Below the pieces are notes generated by a model. That model did no database searches. It was not told the DNA's origin and saw nothing but the letters and a program-made list of their open reading frames with translations. From Schumannella soli (GTDB lineage: Bacteria; Actinomycetota; Actinomycetes; Actinomycetales; Microbacteriaceae), in contig NZ_VHQG01000001.1 in NCBI RefSeq assembly GCF_006517435.1, forward strand, positions 964,796-1,026,550: a DNA stretch of 61,755 nucleotides, read 5' to 3'. A program made the position numbers and the translations under genes. Each line of letters opens with the position of its first letter. Positions within the stretch are counted from its first letter, which is position 1. Below are positions 26,621-45,213 of this stretch, in pieces.

Positions 26621-29600
26621 TCATGCTGCCGGGGGGAGTTCGCCGAACCAGCGGTCATCGAGGTGAGGGCGCAGGCCGCCGCGCGTCTCGGCCGCCGCCT
26701 GCAGTCGGGTGAGCGCGAGCTCGGCATCCGCGCCCTCCTCGGCGAGCAGCAGTCGCGGGGCGGATCCCTCGGCGCTGCCGAGCACCCGCAGCCGCGCGCC
26801 GGCCGGCAGCACGACGTCGGCGGCGCCCGGCGAGCCGTGCAGCACCCGGTCGAGGCGGCGTCCGCTGGTCGTCCAGATCAGGGCCTCGGCGGGTCCCGTC
26901 GCGGGGCCGTCGGCGGCGGCGGCGACGAGCGGCGACCGCAGTCGGAGCGTCGAGCCGGGAGCCGCGTCGACGCCGGAGGGGATGCCGCGCACCACGACGG
27001 ATCGCGCCGTCGGCAGCATCGCGAGCCCCTCGGCGAGGCAGGTGTGGAAGTCGAGGTCGTAGTCGCCGTGCGGCTCGCTCGCGAAGACCCGCACGAGCGA
27101 CAGCCCGGTGAGCATCGCGGAGCGGTCGCCCGCCGCGACGCGCATGCCCGGCTGCTGCGCGAGCAGCTGCGCGACCGTGCGGCTCGCGACGTCGTAGCGC
27201 GAGCCGAGCGCCGTGCGCACCCGGTGCCGCTGGTCGGACGTCGAGCTCGCGCCGGCCGGCACGTCGATGGGCGCCGCCGCGCGCGGTCGGTCGGGCGTGG
27301 ATGTCGTCGCGGGCGCGGGCGCCGCGTCGGCGGCCGGCTGCTCGGAGGCCGCGGCGGCGGGAGTCGGCTGCGACGAGGCCGGAGCTGCTGCTGCGGCGAT
27401 CGCCGCGGTCGCGGTGACTGAGGCATCGCTCAGCGGCACTGGCGGCGCGGCCGGGGTCGCCGGCGCGGTCGGCGACGCGCCGGTCGGAGCGACGGAGGTC
27501 GGTGCGGTCGCGGTGCTCGCGGAGCGATCCGCCGTGCTGTCGTCACGGGCGGTGGCGCCGAGGAGTCGCGTCGCCGCGGACCCCTGCAGCGCCCGCGTGA
27601 GCGCGTCGTCGGCGGTGCGGCGCGGGGTCGACGTCGCCTCGGCAGCGGCCGCCGCCGTGCCTGTGCCTGTGCCCGTGCCCGTGGCGGCGGACTCCTGCGC
27701 CGTCGAGGCGGGCGGCGCGGCTTCCCGACGGGTCGAGGGAGTCGCCGGCAGCGCGCTCGACGGAGCGGGAGCGGAGGATGTGGGGGCCGGAGCCGCGGTC
27801 GCCGGAGCCGGGTTCGCCGGCGTCGCGGTCGTGGCGGGCGTCGTGGATGCGATGCTCGGCGCCGTCGTCGCGGCCGGGGTTCTCGGGTCCGTCGTCACAG
27901 CGCCCTCGGCCGCCGACGTCGACCACGGATCCTCATCGGCGTCGGTCGCCGACGTCGGTGCGAACGGGGTCGGCGCTGCCGTCGCGGCCGAGGCGTCCGC
28001 ATCCGGACCGAGCCCGGTCGGCACGCCGTCGAAGCCGATCCGGCGGGCGCGACGGCCCGAGGTCGAGAGGGTCGGCAGGGTCGGAACGTCGCCCGTCGTC
28101 GCCGTGGTCGGCTCGGCCCCGACGACCGCGTCGACGGTCGTCGACGGCTTCGGCGCGACGGCCGTCGTGGGCGCCGCAGCGCGCGGAACATCGGCGCGGC
28201 GTCGGGCTCGCGGCGCCGTCGGCGCGTCCTGCTGATCGGCGTACGCCGCGGACTCGTCGACGGCGGTCGAGACGGGGGCGTCCGGTTCCACGGCTGTCGT
28301 CTCGGCGGCGGTCGTCGTCGCCGTCGCGAGAGCGAACGACTCCGCCTCGGCGGGCGCGGCATCCCCGACCTCGGCGTCGAACTCGACCTCGACCTCGACC
28401 TCGACCTCAGCAGGCGAGTCGGCCTCGGCGACCGCCTCATCCGCTTCGACCGCCGTCTCGGCGCCCTCCGCGGCGGCGGATGCGCCCTCCGCGTCGGCGA
28501 TATCCGGCAGCTCCTCGAGGGGGCGATCCGTGTCGCCGGTCGCGTCGGCCGTCGCCGCCACGAGCCGGCCGTCGGCCGTGATCGCGAGCGACTCGGTCGG
28601 CGCCCACTGGCCGGGGTAGGCGTCGCGCACGAGGCGTCGTCCGGCGGCGTCGAGCGGGTGGATCGTCACGGCGCCGCGCTGCTCGAGACGGGCACGGAAC
28701 GGCGCGAGCAGCGCCGGCAGCGCCTCGGGTCGGTAGGCTCCATCGCCCTGCACGAAGATGCCGATCGAGCCGATCGGGGGCTCGAGCTCGGAGACGTCGG
28801 CGAGCGGCTCGGTCGCGGGACGCACCACGAGCCCGGCCGCCACGACCTCCACGACCCAGGCGTCGCCCGGGCGACCCCAGGCCTTGCGGGTCTCGCCGAG
28901 CCGGTAGACGGCTGCCGCATCCGCCACGAGTCCCGGCGGAGGTGCCCAGCGCTCGAGCGTCACGGTGCCGTCGGGGGCGCAGACGCTCTCGAGCGCGAGC
29001 GTCGTCGGCAGCGTCTCCGCGTCGCCGTCGATGCGCACCGGGGCGCCGTCGAGCTCGACGCCGTGCGCGACGCGCACCGGCTGTCCGAGCCGCACGGCGA
29101 GCTCGCGAACGGTCGCGACCGGGAGGCTCGCGCTGCCGAAGCCGGCGAGCACGATCGCCGAGCGCGCTCCGTCGGGCAGCGGACGCAGCACCGCGAGCAG
29201 CCGGTCGAGCGTCGGCGGGGTCTCGGCGGGGCTGCCGACCACGACGAGCAGCTGGCGCTCGCGCACGGCGATGCCGGCGAGCCGCACGGCGTGGCGGGGG
29301 TCGGTGCCCGAGGTGATCCAGAGGCCGGCGGGGATGTGCGCGGCCCCCGTCAGGTCGTGCGGCAGCTGCGACTGCCAGGCCGGCGCGGGGTAGCGCCGAC
29401 CGGCCGGCACGCGGCCGCCGCGAGGGCTCTGGGTGACCCAGCCGTCGCCGCCGCCGACCGAGAACAGGGTGCCGTCGCCGCGGATGAAGCGTCCGGCGGG
29501 CGCGATCACCGAGACGCCGAGGGCCTGCGCGAGCCGGGCGCTGCCTGCGGCGTCGCCCTGAGCGGCGCCGGCCAAGCCGTCTTCGGGAACCACGACCGTG

Positions 29601-29797
29601 CCCTGGAGGTGGGGGCGCACGGCGTCGACCAGCGCGGGCTCCGCGCCGCGGAGGGCCTGGCGCAGCGCCGGCGTCGCGGTCAGGTAGCGCGCGGCGCGCA
29701 GCGGCGGAAGTCCGTCGAGGAGCGCGGCCGCATCGGTGTCGCCGTCCTCGGCGACGACGAGGCCGAATCCCGTCTGCTGCACGGTGATCGAGGTCAC
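26621..29797 (-). CDS. Large T7SS-locus protein with C-terminal ADP-ribosyltransferase-like fold
   Basis: 1058 residues. About 1-410 are a globular region of unknown family (ITVQQTGFGLVVAEDG onward, with RRYPAPAWQSQLPHDL). About 410-850 are Ala/Thr/Pro-rich low complexity, including EVEVEVEVE. The last 200 residues look like an ART fold: helices TVAQLLAQQP and CLAEGLAMLPTAR, strand SVVVRGIPSG (R motif, near 934), LRLRSPLVA in place of the STS motif, and ADVVLPAGARLRVLG where active enzymes carry ExE. The catalytic Glu pair is missing, so it is probably inactive and structural. The GTG at 29797 follows AGGAGGTGCC; a GTG at 29824 lacks such a site. It has its own ECF-type promoter at 29820-29848. 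Confidence 0.78.
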   Translation of the reverse strand: MTSITVQQTGFGLVVAEDGDTDAAALLDGLPPLRAARYLTATPALRQALRGAEPALVDAVRPHLQGTVVVPEDGLAGAAQGDAAGSARLAQALGVSVIAPAGRFIRGDGTLFSVGGGDGWVTQSPRGGRVPAGRRYPAPAWQSQLPHDLTGAAHIPAGLWITSGTDPRHAVRLAGIAVRERQLLVVVGSPAETPPTLDRLLAVLRPLPDGARSAIVLAGFGSASLPVATVRELAVRLGQPVRVAHGVELDGAPVRIDGDAETLPTTLALESVCAPDGTVTLERWAPPPGLVADAAAVYRLGETRKAWGRPGDAWVVEVVAAGLVVRPATEPLADVSELEPPIGSIGIFVQGDGAYRPEALPALLAPFRARLEQRGAVTIHPLDAAGRRLVRDAYPGQWAPTESLAITADGRLVAATADATGDTDRPLEELPDIADAEGASAAAEGAETAVEADEAVAEADSPAEVEVEVEVEFDAEVGDAAPAEAESFALATATTTAAETTAVEPDAPVSTAVDESAAYADQQDAPTAPRARRRADVPRAAAPTTAVAPKPSTTVDAVVGAEPTTATTGDVPTLPTLSTSGRRARRIGFDGVPTGLGPDADASAATAAPTPFAPTSATDADEDPWSTSAAEGAVTTDPRTPAATTAPSIASTTPATTATPANPAPATAAPAPTSSAPAPSSALPATPSTRREAAPPASTAQESAATGTGTGTGTAAAAAEATSTPRRTADDALTRALQGSAATRLLGATARDDSTADRSASTATAPTSVAPTGASPTAPATPAAPPVPLSDASVTATAAIAAAAAPASSQPTPAAAASEQPAADAAPAPATTSTPDRPRAAAPIDVPAGASSTSDQRHRVRTALGSRYDVASRTVAQLLAQQPGMRVAAGDRSAMLTGLSLVRVFASEPHGDYDLDFHTCLAEGLAMLPTARSVVVRGIPSGVDAAPGSTLRLRSPLVAAAADGPATGPAEALIWTTSGRRLDRVLHGSPGAADVVLPAGARLRVLGSAEGSAPRLLLAEEGADAELALTRLQAAAETRGGLRPHLDDRWFGELPPAA

Positions 29798-29819
29798 GGC
29801 ACCTCCTTCCCTTGCCGAG

Positions 29820-29848
29820 ATCACGCGCGGCGGGGCGCGGGCGGTTCA
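29820..29848 (-). promoter_or_regulatory. ECF-type promoter of the ART-like operon
   Basis: On the minus strand TGAACC (29848-29843), 17 bases, CGTGAT (29825-29820). The start codon lies 22 bases further on. Same motif as before eccD, eccC, eccB and the giant gene. Confidence 0.7.
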
Positions 29849-29883
29849 CCGGAGTGCGCGACGCGCTCGGGCGGTGGCGATCA

Positions 29884-29949
29884 CGCGGGATCCCGCGGTC
29901 GGGATGCCGGCGTCCTGCGGCCGAGCGCGGGCGGCTCAGCCCTGGTCGC

Positions 29950-29968
<19 letters not shown>
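29884..29968 (-). terminator. Palindrome and hairpin after the giant gene
   Basis: GCTCAGC-TCTGGTG-GCTGAGC (29948-29968) is a perfect 7-bp stem over the stop of the giant gene. CGCGGGATCCCGCG (29884-29897) is a perfect 14-bp palindrome beyond it. Together they could end the giant transcript before the next promoter. No T tract. Confidence 0.45.
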
Positions 29969-40230
<10,262 letters not shown>

Positions 40231-40249
40231 CGCGTCCTCCTCTCCCGTG

Positions 40250-40278
40250 GACACGCGTGGCGGAGGCCCGCCGGTTCA
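40250..40278 (-). promoter_or_regulatory. ECF-type promoter of the giant gene
   Basis: Minus strand TGAACC (40278-40273), 17 bases, CGTGTC (40255-40250), then a short leader with GAGAGGAGG and the ATG at 40230. Confidence 0.75.
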
Positions 40279-40285
40279 CCGTGCT

Positions 40286-40327
40286 CGCCACCTCGCCGCG
40301 GCCGGGATGCGCTGCGGCGAGGTGGCG
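40286..40327 (-). terminator. 14-bp inverted repeat between the 105-residue gene and the giant gene
   Basis: CGCCACCTCGCCGC (40286-40299) and GCGGCGAGGTGGCG (40314-40327) are perfect 14-bp arms around a 14-base loop. It starts 12 bases after the upstream stop codon and lies before the giant gene's own promoter, so it is a likely terminator that insulates the giant gene. No T tract, which is common in GC-rich actinobacteria. Confidence 0.7.
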
Positions 40328-40338
40328 CCGACTCCCCG

Positions 40339-40656
40339 TTACTGCTGGTGCCGGCTCTCGAGCGTCGCCGAGTCCTCGGTCTCGGCGAAGGAGCGCGCCA
40401 CGGTCGTGGTGCCGTCGGCGACGTCTTCGACGGTCGTCGACAGCTGCGTCATGAACTCCTTCGCGGCGTCGGCCGCCGGCACGTAGTTCGTGTCGTACGA
40501 CTTCCGGAAGTCGCCGTCGCCGCCGGCGTCCGGGTAGCGGGTCTGCAGCTGCTCGACGGTGGATGCGAGCTGCCGCACACGGCTCTGCAGGTTGAGCAGG
40601 CGTCGCCCGCTCTCCTTCATGCGGTCGGGGTCGGCTGCGAAGCGGTCGTCGCTCAT
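40339..40656 (-). CDS. Small helical T7SS protein (WXG100-like, no WXG)
   Basis: 105 residues, almost entirely helical: DPDRMKESGRRLLNLQSRVR, VEQLQTRYPDAGGDGDFRK, then AADAAKEFMTQLSTTVEDVA. Size and the two-helix layout fit the ESAT-6/WXG100 superfamily, but the turn has no WXG. A loosely conserved SYDTNYVPA lies at the turn. It overlaps the YbaB-like gene by four bases (ATGA). It may be a secreted partner or a chaperone for the giant protein encoded next. Confidence 0.75.
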   Translation of the reverse strand: MSDDRFAADPDRMKESGRRLLNLQSRVRQLASTVEQLQTRYPDAGGDGDFRKSYDTNYVPAADAAKEFMTQLSTTVEDVADGTTTVARSFAETEDSATLESRHQQ

Positions 40657-41045
40657 TTCGTCTCCTCCCCGAACTGCGTGATGAGGCCCTGCAGCATCGA
40701 CGTCATCTCGTCGGCCGACGGCATGCCGGCCGTCGGGTCGAGCCCATCGGGGCCGACGCCGTCGAAGAGCTGCTTTCCGCGCTCCTGCACGTCGTGCTGC
40801 GCCTGCGCGACGATGTCGACGATCTTGGAGCAGAGCTCCTTCGGCGCGAGCTCGCGCCACGACTGCCCGGTGATCTTGAGGTCGGTGAGGATGCCGCGCG
40901 CGTCGACGGTCGCGCTGAGCACGCGATCCTTCGATGTCGCGGTCGCGGTGAGCGCCTCGGCTTCCGCCGCGCGCTCGGCGAGCTGGGCGTGCGTCTCGCG
41001 CGCCTCGGCCAGCATCTGCTCGATCTCGTCTCCTGTGAGCTGCAT
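40653..41045 (-). CDS. YbaB/EbfC-family protein in the T7SS locus
   Basis: 130 residues of the YbaB/EbfC type: a long helix (DEIEQMLAEARETHAQLAER), three strands (RVLSATVDARGILTDLKITG), and a C-terminal helix (ELCSKIVDIVAQAQHDVQER). Classic members bind DNA as nucleoid proteins, while family relatives in mycobacterial ESX loci (EspL) act in secretion. Its place between the PPE-like and the 105-residue genes, overlapping both, favours the second role. The start at 41045 is fixed by the TGATG junction. Confidence 0.85.
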   Translation of the reverse strand: MQLTGDEIEQMLAEARETHAQLAERAAEAEALTATATSKDRVLSATVDARGILTDLKITGQSWRELAPKELCSKIVDIVAQAQHDVQERGKQLFDGVGPDGLDPTAGMPSADEMTSMLQGLITQFGEETK

Positions 41046-44000
41046 CACGCCGCTCCTTCCTGTGCTGCCGCAGCCTGCTTGGCCGCGTCGGACTCCGTCT
41101 GCCGTCGTGCCGCCTCGGGCGCCCGGCCCGCCGCGACACCGGCCGGCACGTGCGTGGGCTGCACGGGCTCGCGCTCTTCGGCGAGGCCGATGACGCCGTT
41201 GCCGTCGACGCTGGTCGTGCCCCAGATCTCCTCGTCCTCCGCGAGCCACGTGTTGCGCTCGCGGTCGCGGTCTTTCGAGGCCTGGTTCTGCATGGGCATC
41301 ATCGGCATGCCGCCGCCGCCCATCCCGCCGCCGTTCGCGCCGCCGGCCCCGGCGCTGCCGCCGCCACCGGCACCCGCGGCCCCGCCGGCGCCGGCGCCAC
41401 CGCCGGCCGCGAAGCCCGCGTCGTCGCGGCTGCCGCCGACACCCGAGCCTCCGGCTCCGTCGTAGCCGCCCGCGCCGCCGCCGGCGCCGCCGAAGGAGGC
41501 GTCACCGGCGCTGCCGCCGGGGGTGAATCCGCCACCGCCGGCGCTGCTGCCGGCACCGCCGAAGTCGCCGCCGCCGAAGCCGCTCCCGCCACCGCTGCCG
41601 GATCCGCCTCCGGCCGCGAAGTCGTCGCCCCCGGCACCCGCGCCGCCGAATCCGCCGGCGCCGCCGAAGTCGCCGCCGACGCCGTTCCCGCCGACACCGC
41701 CGGCGCCGAAGTCGCCTCCGGCACCGCTCCCGCCGAAGCCGCCGAAGTCGCCGCCCGTGCCGGATCCGCCGCCGAAGCCGCTGCCGCCGAAGTCACCGCT
41801 GCCGTTGCCGCCGACGCCTCCAGCGCCGAAGTCGCCGCCGGAGCCCGCGCCGCCGCCGAATCCGCTGCCGCCGAAATCGTTGCCCGCGCCGTTGCCTCCG
41901 ACACCGCCGAAGTCTCCGGTGCCGTTGCCACCGATACCGCCGAAGTCCCCGCCCGCACCGGAGCCGGATCCGCCGCCGAATCCGCTGCCGCCGAAATCGT
42001 TGCCCGCGCCGTTGCCCCCGACGCCGCCGAAGTCCCCGGCGCCGCTTCCCGCGCCGCCGCCGAAGCCGCTGCCGCCGATGTCGTTGTCCGCGCCGTTGCC
42101 CCCGACACCGCCGAAGTCCCCGGCGCCGGCGCCTTCGCCGCCGCCGAATCCATTCCCGCCGACGCCGGTGCCGTCGTTGCTGCCGCCGGCCCCCTGGCCG
42201 TCGGCCCCGAGCGTGCCGTCGCCGCCCACGCCGGTGCCGCCGAACTCGCCGCCGGCGCCGCCGCCGACACCCGTTCCGCCGAGGTCGGTGGAGGGGGAGG
42301 TCAGGTCGGAGAACGACGAGTTGGGGTCTTCGAGGTCGGGCATCGCGACGTCGCCGCCGCCGGTTCCGGCCCCGCCGTCGTCGTTCTTCACCGCGTTCGG
42401 ATCGCGGGTCTCGTTATCCGAGCTTCCGTTCGAGCCGCGGGGGGCGCCGAATCCGCCGGCACCGCCGGTGCTGCCGACCACGCCCGCTCCGCCGAAGCCG
42501 CCGGCCCCGGCTCCGCCGCCGTCGGTCGACCACGAGCCGGTGCCGTCGCCGCCGAGATCGCCGCTGCCGGCTCCCGCTCCGCCTCCGCCGAAGTCGCCGC
42601 CGCTGCCTCCGGGGCCGTCGCCGAAGACGCTGTCGCCGTTCCCGCTGACGCCGGCTCCGCCGCCGTCAGCGCCGCCGCCGGCTCCTCCTCCGCCGACGCC
42701 GTCCCCACCGGGGCCGTCGCCGAACACGCCGTCGGCGCCGCCGCCGCCGACGCCGTCCCCGCCGAAGTCGCCGCCGGTGCCATCGCCGCCACCGGCTCCG
42801 CCGCCGCCCACGCCGTCTCCGCCGGGGCCGTCGCCGAAGATGTCGTCGCCGTTGCCGTCAGCACCGCCGCCGGCCCCGTCGCCGCCTCCCCCGGAGCCGT
42901 CCCCGCCGACGCCGTCCCCGCCGGGGCCGTCGTCGCCGAAGATGTCATCCCAGTTCGGGCCGTCGCCACCGCCGCCGTCATCCCCGCCGACGCCGTCGCC
43001 GCCGTCGTAGTCGGGGGTCGTGTCCTTCGGGGCGACCGTCGGGTCCTGCATGTTCTTGAACGTGCGCAGCGCTTGGCGCATCGTCGTCTCGAGCGTCTGC
43101 TGCGCCGTGAAGATCTCGGCTGAGGCCTTCTGCATGGCGTCGCGCACGGTCTCGGAGATCGCCCGGTTGATGCCGCCGTACGTCGAGGTGCTGCGCAGGT
43201 CGCCGCCGGGCGGCGAGAATCCCGCCGGCGCATTGTTGCCCCGGTTGCCCCAGGTGTAGGCGGCGAGCACCTGCTTCGTGCGGTCTTCGGGCATGCCGTT
43301 GTTGCCCGACTTCTCGGCGCGGTAGGCCTTGTCGGCGTCTTCGATGTAGTGGTAGATGTCCGACAGCACCGCCGCTTTGGCGTTGCCCGCGGAGTTCGCG
43401 ATGTCGCTGCTGTGCGCGTTCCAGGCCGTCTCGACCGCCTTCATGAAGGTGCGGACCGCGTTCGCGACCTCCGTCAGCTTCGTCGCGACCCCGCCGTCGT
43501 CGGTGAGCGCCTCGTTCATCCGCTCGAGTGATTTGTACTGCGATTCGAGCTGCGCGAGCAGGGCAGCTGCGGTCGAGCCGCGGATCGAGGAGTCGTCGGC
43601 GCCGAGCGCCGTCGCGAGCTGCTTCATGTCGGTCGCGTTCTGGCCGGTGACCTTCGTGAAGTTCGCGAAGAGGGCGGCCGCGGTGTCCGAGCGCTTGGCG
43701 CTGAGCCCCGGCATCTCGTCGGCGATCACCTTGGCGACGTTGGCCTTGAGCGCTGCGAACGCCTCGTTGAAGGTCTGCACCGGCTCCGGATTGTTGATCA
43801 GCTCGTACATCCGGATGTCTTTTTCGTACTGGTAGTACCCGTAGTACAGGTTCTGCGACCACGCGTCGCGACCGGCGCCGCCGGGCGTTCCCGTGACCCA
43901 GCCCTTGTCGTTCGCCTCGTTGTCGGAGAGCACACCCGCGACGCCGCTGTCGGCGACGCCCGTCACGAGCGCGAGCAGCGTCTCCAGATTCATGTCGCTC

Positions 44001-44050
44001 GTCGCGGTCGTGCTGCTCGACGAACCCCCTGCGCCAGTCGTATCGGCCAT
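41045..44050 (-). CDS. PPE/EspB-like T7SS substrate with long glycine-rich domain
   Basis: 1001 residues. About 1-345 are helical with a YYGYYQYEKD turn and a second half (RTFMKAVETAWNAHSSDIAN) like PPE/EspB proteins. About 347-910 are Gly/Asp/Ser-rich, built from units such as GGSGFGGG, GDFGGVGGNGAGNDF and FGDGPGGDGVGG, reminiscent of PE_PGRS domains. The last 60 residues regain complexity: RNTWLAEDEEIWGTTSV and NGVIGLAEE. This TWLxEDExxWG tail matches what I recall at the C-terminus of PPE-like T7SS proteins in other actinobacteria. No signal peptide, as expected for a T7SS substrate. ATG 44050 has GAAGGAAG upstream. It probably pairs with one of the small helical proteins encoded nearby. 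Confidence 0.82.
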   Translation of the reverse strand: MADTTGAGGSSSSTTATSDMNLETLLALVTGVADSGVAGVLSDNEANDKGWVTGTPGGAGRDAWSQNLYYGYYQYEKDIRMYELINNPEPVQTFNEAFAALKANVAKVIADEMPGLSAKRSDTAAALFANFTKVTGQNATDMKQLATALGADDSSIRGSTAAALLAQLESQYKSLERMNEALTDDGGVATKLTEVANAVRTFMKAVETAWNAHSSDIANSAGNAKAAVLSDIYHYIEDADKAYRAEKSGNNGMPEDRTKQVLAAYTWGNRGNNAPAGFSPPGGDLRSTSTYGGINRAISETVRDAMQKASAEIFTAQQTLETTMRQALRTFKNMQDPTVAPKDTTPDYDGGDGVGGDDGGGGDGPNWDDIFGDDGPGGDGVGGDGSGGGGDGAGGGADGNGDDIFGDGPGGDGVGGGGAGGGDGTGGDFGGDGVGGGGADGVFGDGPGGDGVGGGGAGGGADGGGAGVSGNGDSVFGDGPGGSGGDFGGGGAGAGSGDLGGDGTGSWSTDGGGAGAGGFGGAGVVGSTGGAGGFGAPRGSNGSSDNETRDPNAVKNDDGGAGTGGGDVAMPDLEDPNSSFSDLTSPSTDLGGTGVGGGAGGEFGGTGVGGDGTLGADGQGAGGSNDGTGVGGNGFGGGEGAGAGDFGGVGGNGADNDIGGSGFGGGAGSGAGDFGGVGGNGAGNDFGGSGFGGGSGSGAGGDFGGIGGNGTGDFGGVGGNGAGNDFGGSGFGGGAGSGGDFGAGGVGGNGSGDFGGSGFGGGSGTGGDFGGFGGSGAGGDFGAGGVGGNGVGGDFGGAGGFGGAGAGGDDFAAGGGSGSGGGSGFGGGDFGGAGSSAGGGGFTPGGSAGDASFGGAGGGAGGYDGAGGSGVGGSRDDAGFAAGGGAGAGGAAGAGGGGSAGAGGANGGGMGGGGMPMMPMQNQASKDRDRERNTWLAEDEEIWGTTSVDGNGVIGLAEEREPVQPTHVPAGVAAGRAPEAARRQTESDAAKQAAAAQEGAA

Positions 44051-44096
44051 GGTGTCTTCCTTCTCGCAGGGGGTTCGTCGGGGGTGAGCGGTGCCG

Positions 44097-44441
44097 TCAG
44101 GGCTTGCCGGTGCCCTGGGCGTCGGCCTTGCTGAGGTCGTCGGTCTCGTCGAAGAGCTTCTCCGCCGTCTCCATCTGGTCGTTGAAGTCGGGGAGCGTCT
44201 TGTCGGTGAAGGTGTCGGTGAATGTGCGCACCTGGCCGGCGAGGGCCGCGACGTCGTTGCCGACCTTCACGGCGACCTCCCATCGGGCCTCGGTGGGCTG
44301 GGCGCGCAGGTCCGAGTCGATGCCGTAGCCGTCGGTGCCGTAGAGCGCGTCGGCGCTCGAGGTCTCGACGTCGGTGACGAGCTTCTGGACCTTCTTGTAC
44401 TGATCGCGGTCGAACGCGACCCGCTTTCCGTCGTCTGCCAT
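44097..44441 (-). CDS. Small helical T7SS protein
   Basis: 114 residues, helical, acidic: YKKVQKLVTDVETSSADAL, ARWEVAVKVGNDVAALAGQV, DFNDQMETAEKLFDE. It follows the WXG100 pair and precedes the PPE-like gene, the position a PE-like partner would take, but it has no PE motif. GAGAGGAG precedes ATG 44441. Role as a heterodimer partner of the PPE-like protein is inference. Confidence 0.75.
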   Translation of the reverse strand: MADDGKRVAFDRDQYKKVQKLVTDVETSSADALYGTDGYGIDSDLRAQPTEARWEVAVKVGNDVAALAGQVRTFTDTFTDKTLPDFNDQMETAEKLFDETDDLSKADAQGTGKP

Positions 44442-44468
44442 GGTGATCTCCTCTCTCGAGCGAGACCG

Positions 44469-44507
44469 CGGGATGCCCGTCGCGCGGAGGGCGAGGCGGG
44501 CATCCCG
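44469..44507 (-). terminator. Inverted repeat after the WXG100 pair
   Basis: CGGGATGCCCG (44469-44479) and CGGGCATCCCG (44497-44507) are perfect 11-bp arms around a 17-base loop, in the gap after the esx-like genes. A partial terminator here would let the small abundant Esx proteins be made in excess over downstream genes; that is inference. Confidence 0.55.
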
Positions 44508-44513
44508 TCGGGC

Positions 44514-44798
44514 TCAGCTGAAGACGGCCGCGCCTCGCACGTCGCCGTCGAAGAACTCCTCGCGGACGCGGTGGGCGGCGTTCTTGATGTTGACGCCCGC
44601 CTGCTGCACTTCCTGGTACTCGCTGTTCCAGCGCTGCTGCAGCTCGCCCCACACCGGGAGCGAACGACCCCACTGGGCCTCGCCCATCGGGCGGATGGTG
44701 TCGTAGATGTTCTGCAGGATCTGCTCGACCTCCTGGCAGGAGCTGGTGAGCGACTGGTTGGCCACCTCGAACTGGGCGAGGTCGACGTTGAACGACAT
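44514..44798 (-). CDS. WXG100-family (ESAT-6-like) protein
   Basis: 94 residues: helix 1 VDLAQFEVANQSLTSSCQEV, a turn region rich in Trp (EAQWGRSLPVWGELQQRWNS) and helix 2 EYQEVQQAGVNIKNAAHRVR ending EEFFDGD. Size, two helices and the Trp-Gly turn (VWGE rather than strict WxG) mark an Esx protein. It is the second of a pair, 26 bases after the first, and should form the secreted heterodimer with it. ATG 44798 has GAAAGGAAC upstream. Confidence 0.9.
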   Translation of the reverse strand: MSFNVDLAQFEVANQSLTSSCQEVEQILQNIYDTIRPMGEAQWGRSLPVWGELQQRWNSEYQEVQQAGVNIKNAAHRVREEFFDGDVRGAAVFS

Positions 44799-44824
44799 GA
44801 CTGTTCCTTTCGTGGAGTGGGGGA

Positions 44825-45118
44825 TCAGGCCGCGGCGCTCGACGCGGTCGAGTCGTCGGTGTTGGTGCGCTGCGAGAGCAGGGTGTGGACCTGGCCGTTG
44901 AGCACGTCGAGCTTGTTCTTGATGTCGCTGTACTCGCTCTGCCACTCGGTGAGGCGCTGGCGGAGCACGGTGCCCGCCTGGGCCTGGGCGGCCGACGCGA
45001 TGGTCTGCGTGGCGTCCTCGACGCGGCCGCGGGCGGCCTCCATCGCGGAGACCTGCTCCATCGTGCTGGTGATGATCTTCTGAAGCGTCTCGGCTTCGAA
45101 ACCGGTGAGCTGTGCCAT
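44825..45118 (-). CDS. WXG100-like (Esx) protein, partner
   Basis: 97 residues: helix 1 about 8-50 (ETLQKIITSTMEQVSAMEAA onward), a turn with TEWQSEYSDI, and helix 2 to about 80 (IKNKLDVLNGQVHTLLSQ), then a Ser/Thr/Ala tail. The single Trp at the turn is not followed by xG. Its place as first of the tandem pair and its length identify it as the likely CFP-10/EsxB-type partner. GAAGGAG precedes the ATG. Confidence 0.85.
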   Translation of the reverse strand: MAQLTGFEAETLQKIITSTMEQVSAMEAARGRVEDATQTIASAAQAQAGTVLRQRLTEWQSEYSDIKNKLDVLNGQVHTLLSQRTNTDDSTASSAAA

Positions 45119-45213
45119 GAGTTTCTCCTTCGGTGTGGCGTTCTCAGGGTCGAGAGTGAGGTGAGGTGGTCTGGTTCTGGGTGGGGGATGCGGCCGGGGT
45201 CAGGGGGCTCCTC

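Noticed and set aside
44825-45213. ECF-type promoter before the WXG100 pair
   Set aside because: AGAACC occurs on the minus strand near 45173, but no CGTG box lies 16-18 bases downstream.
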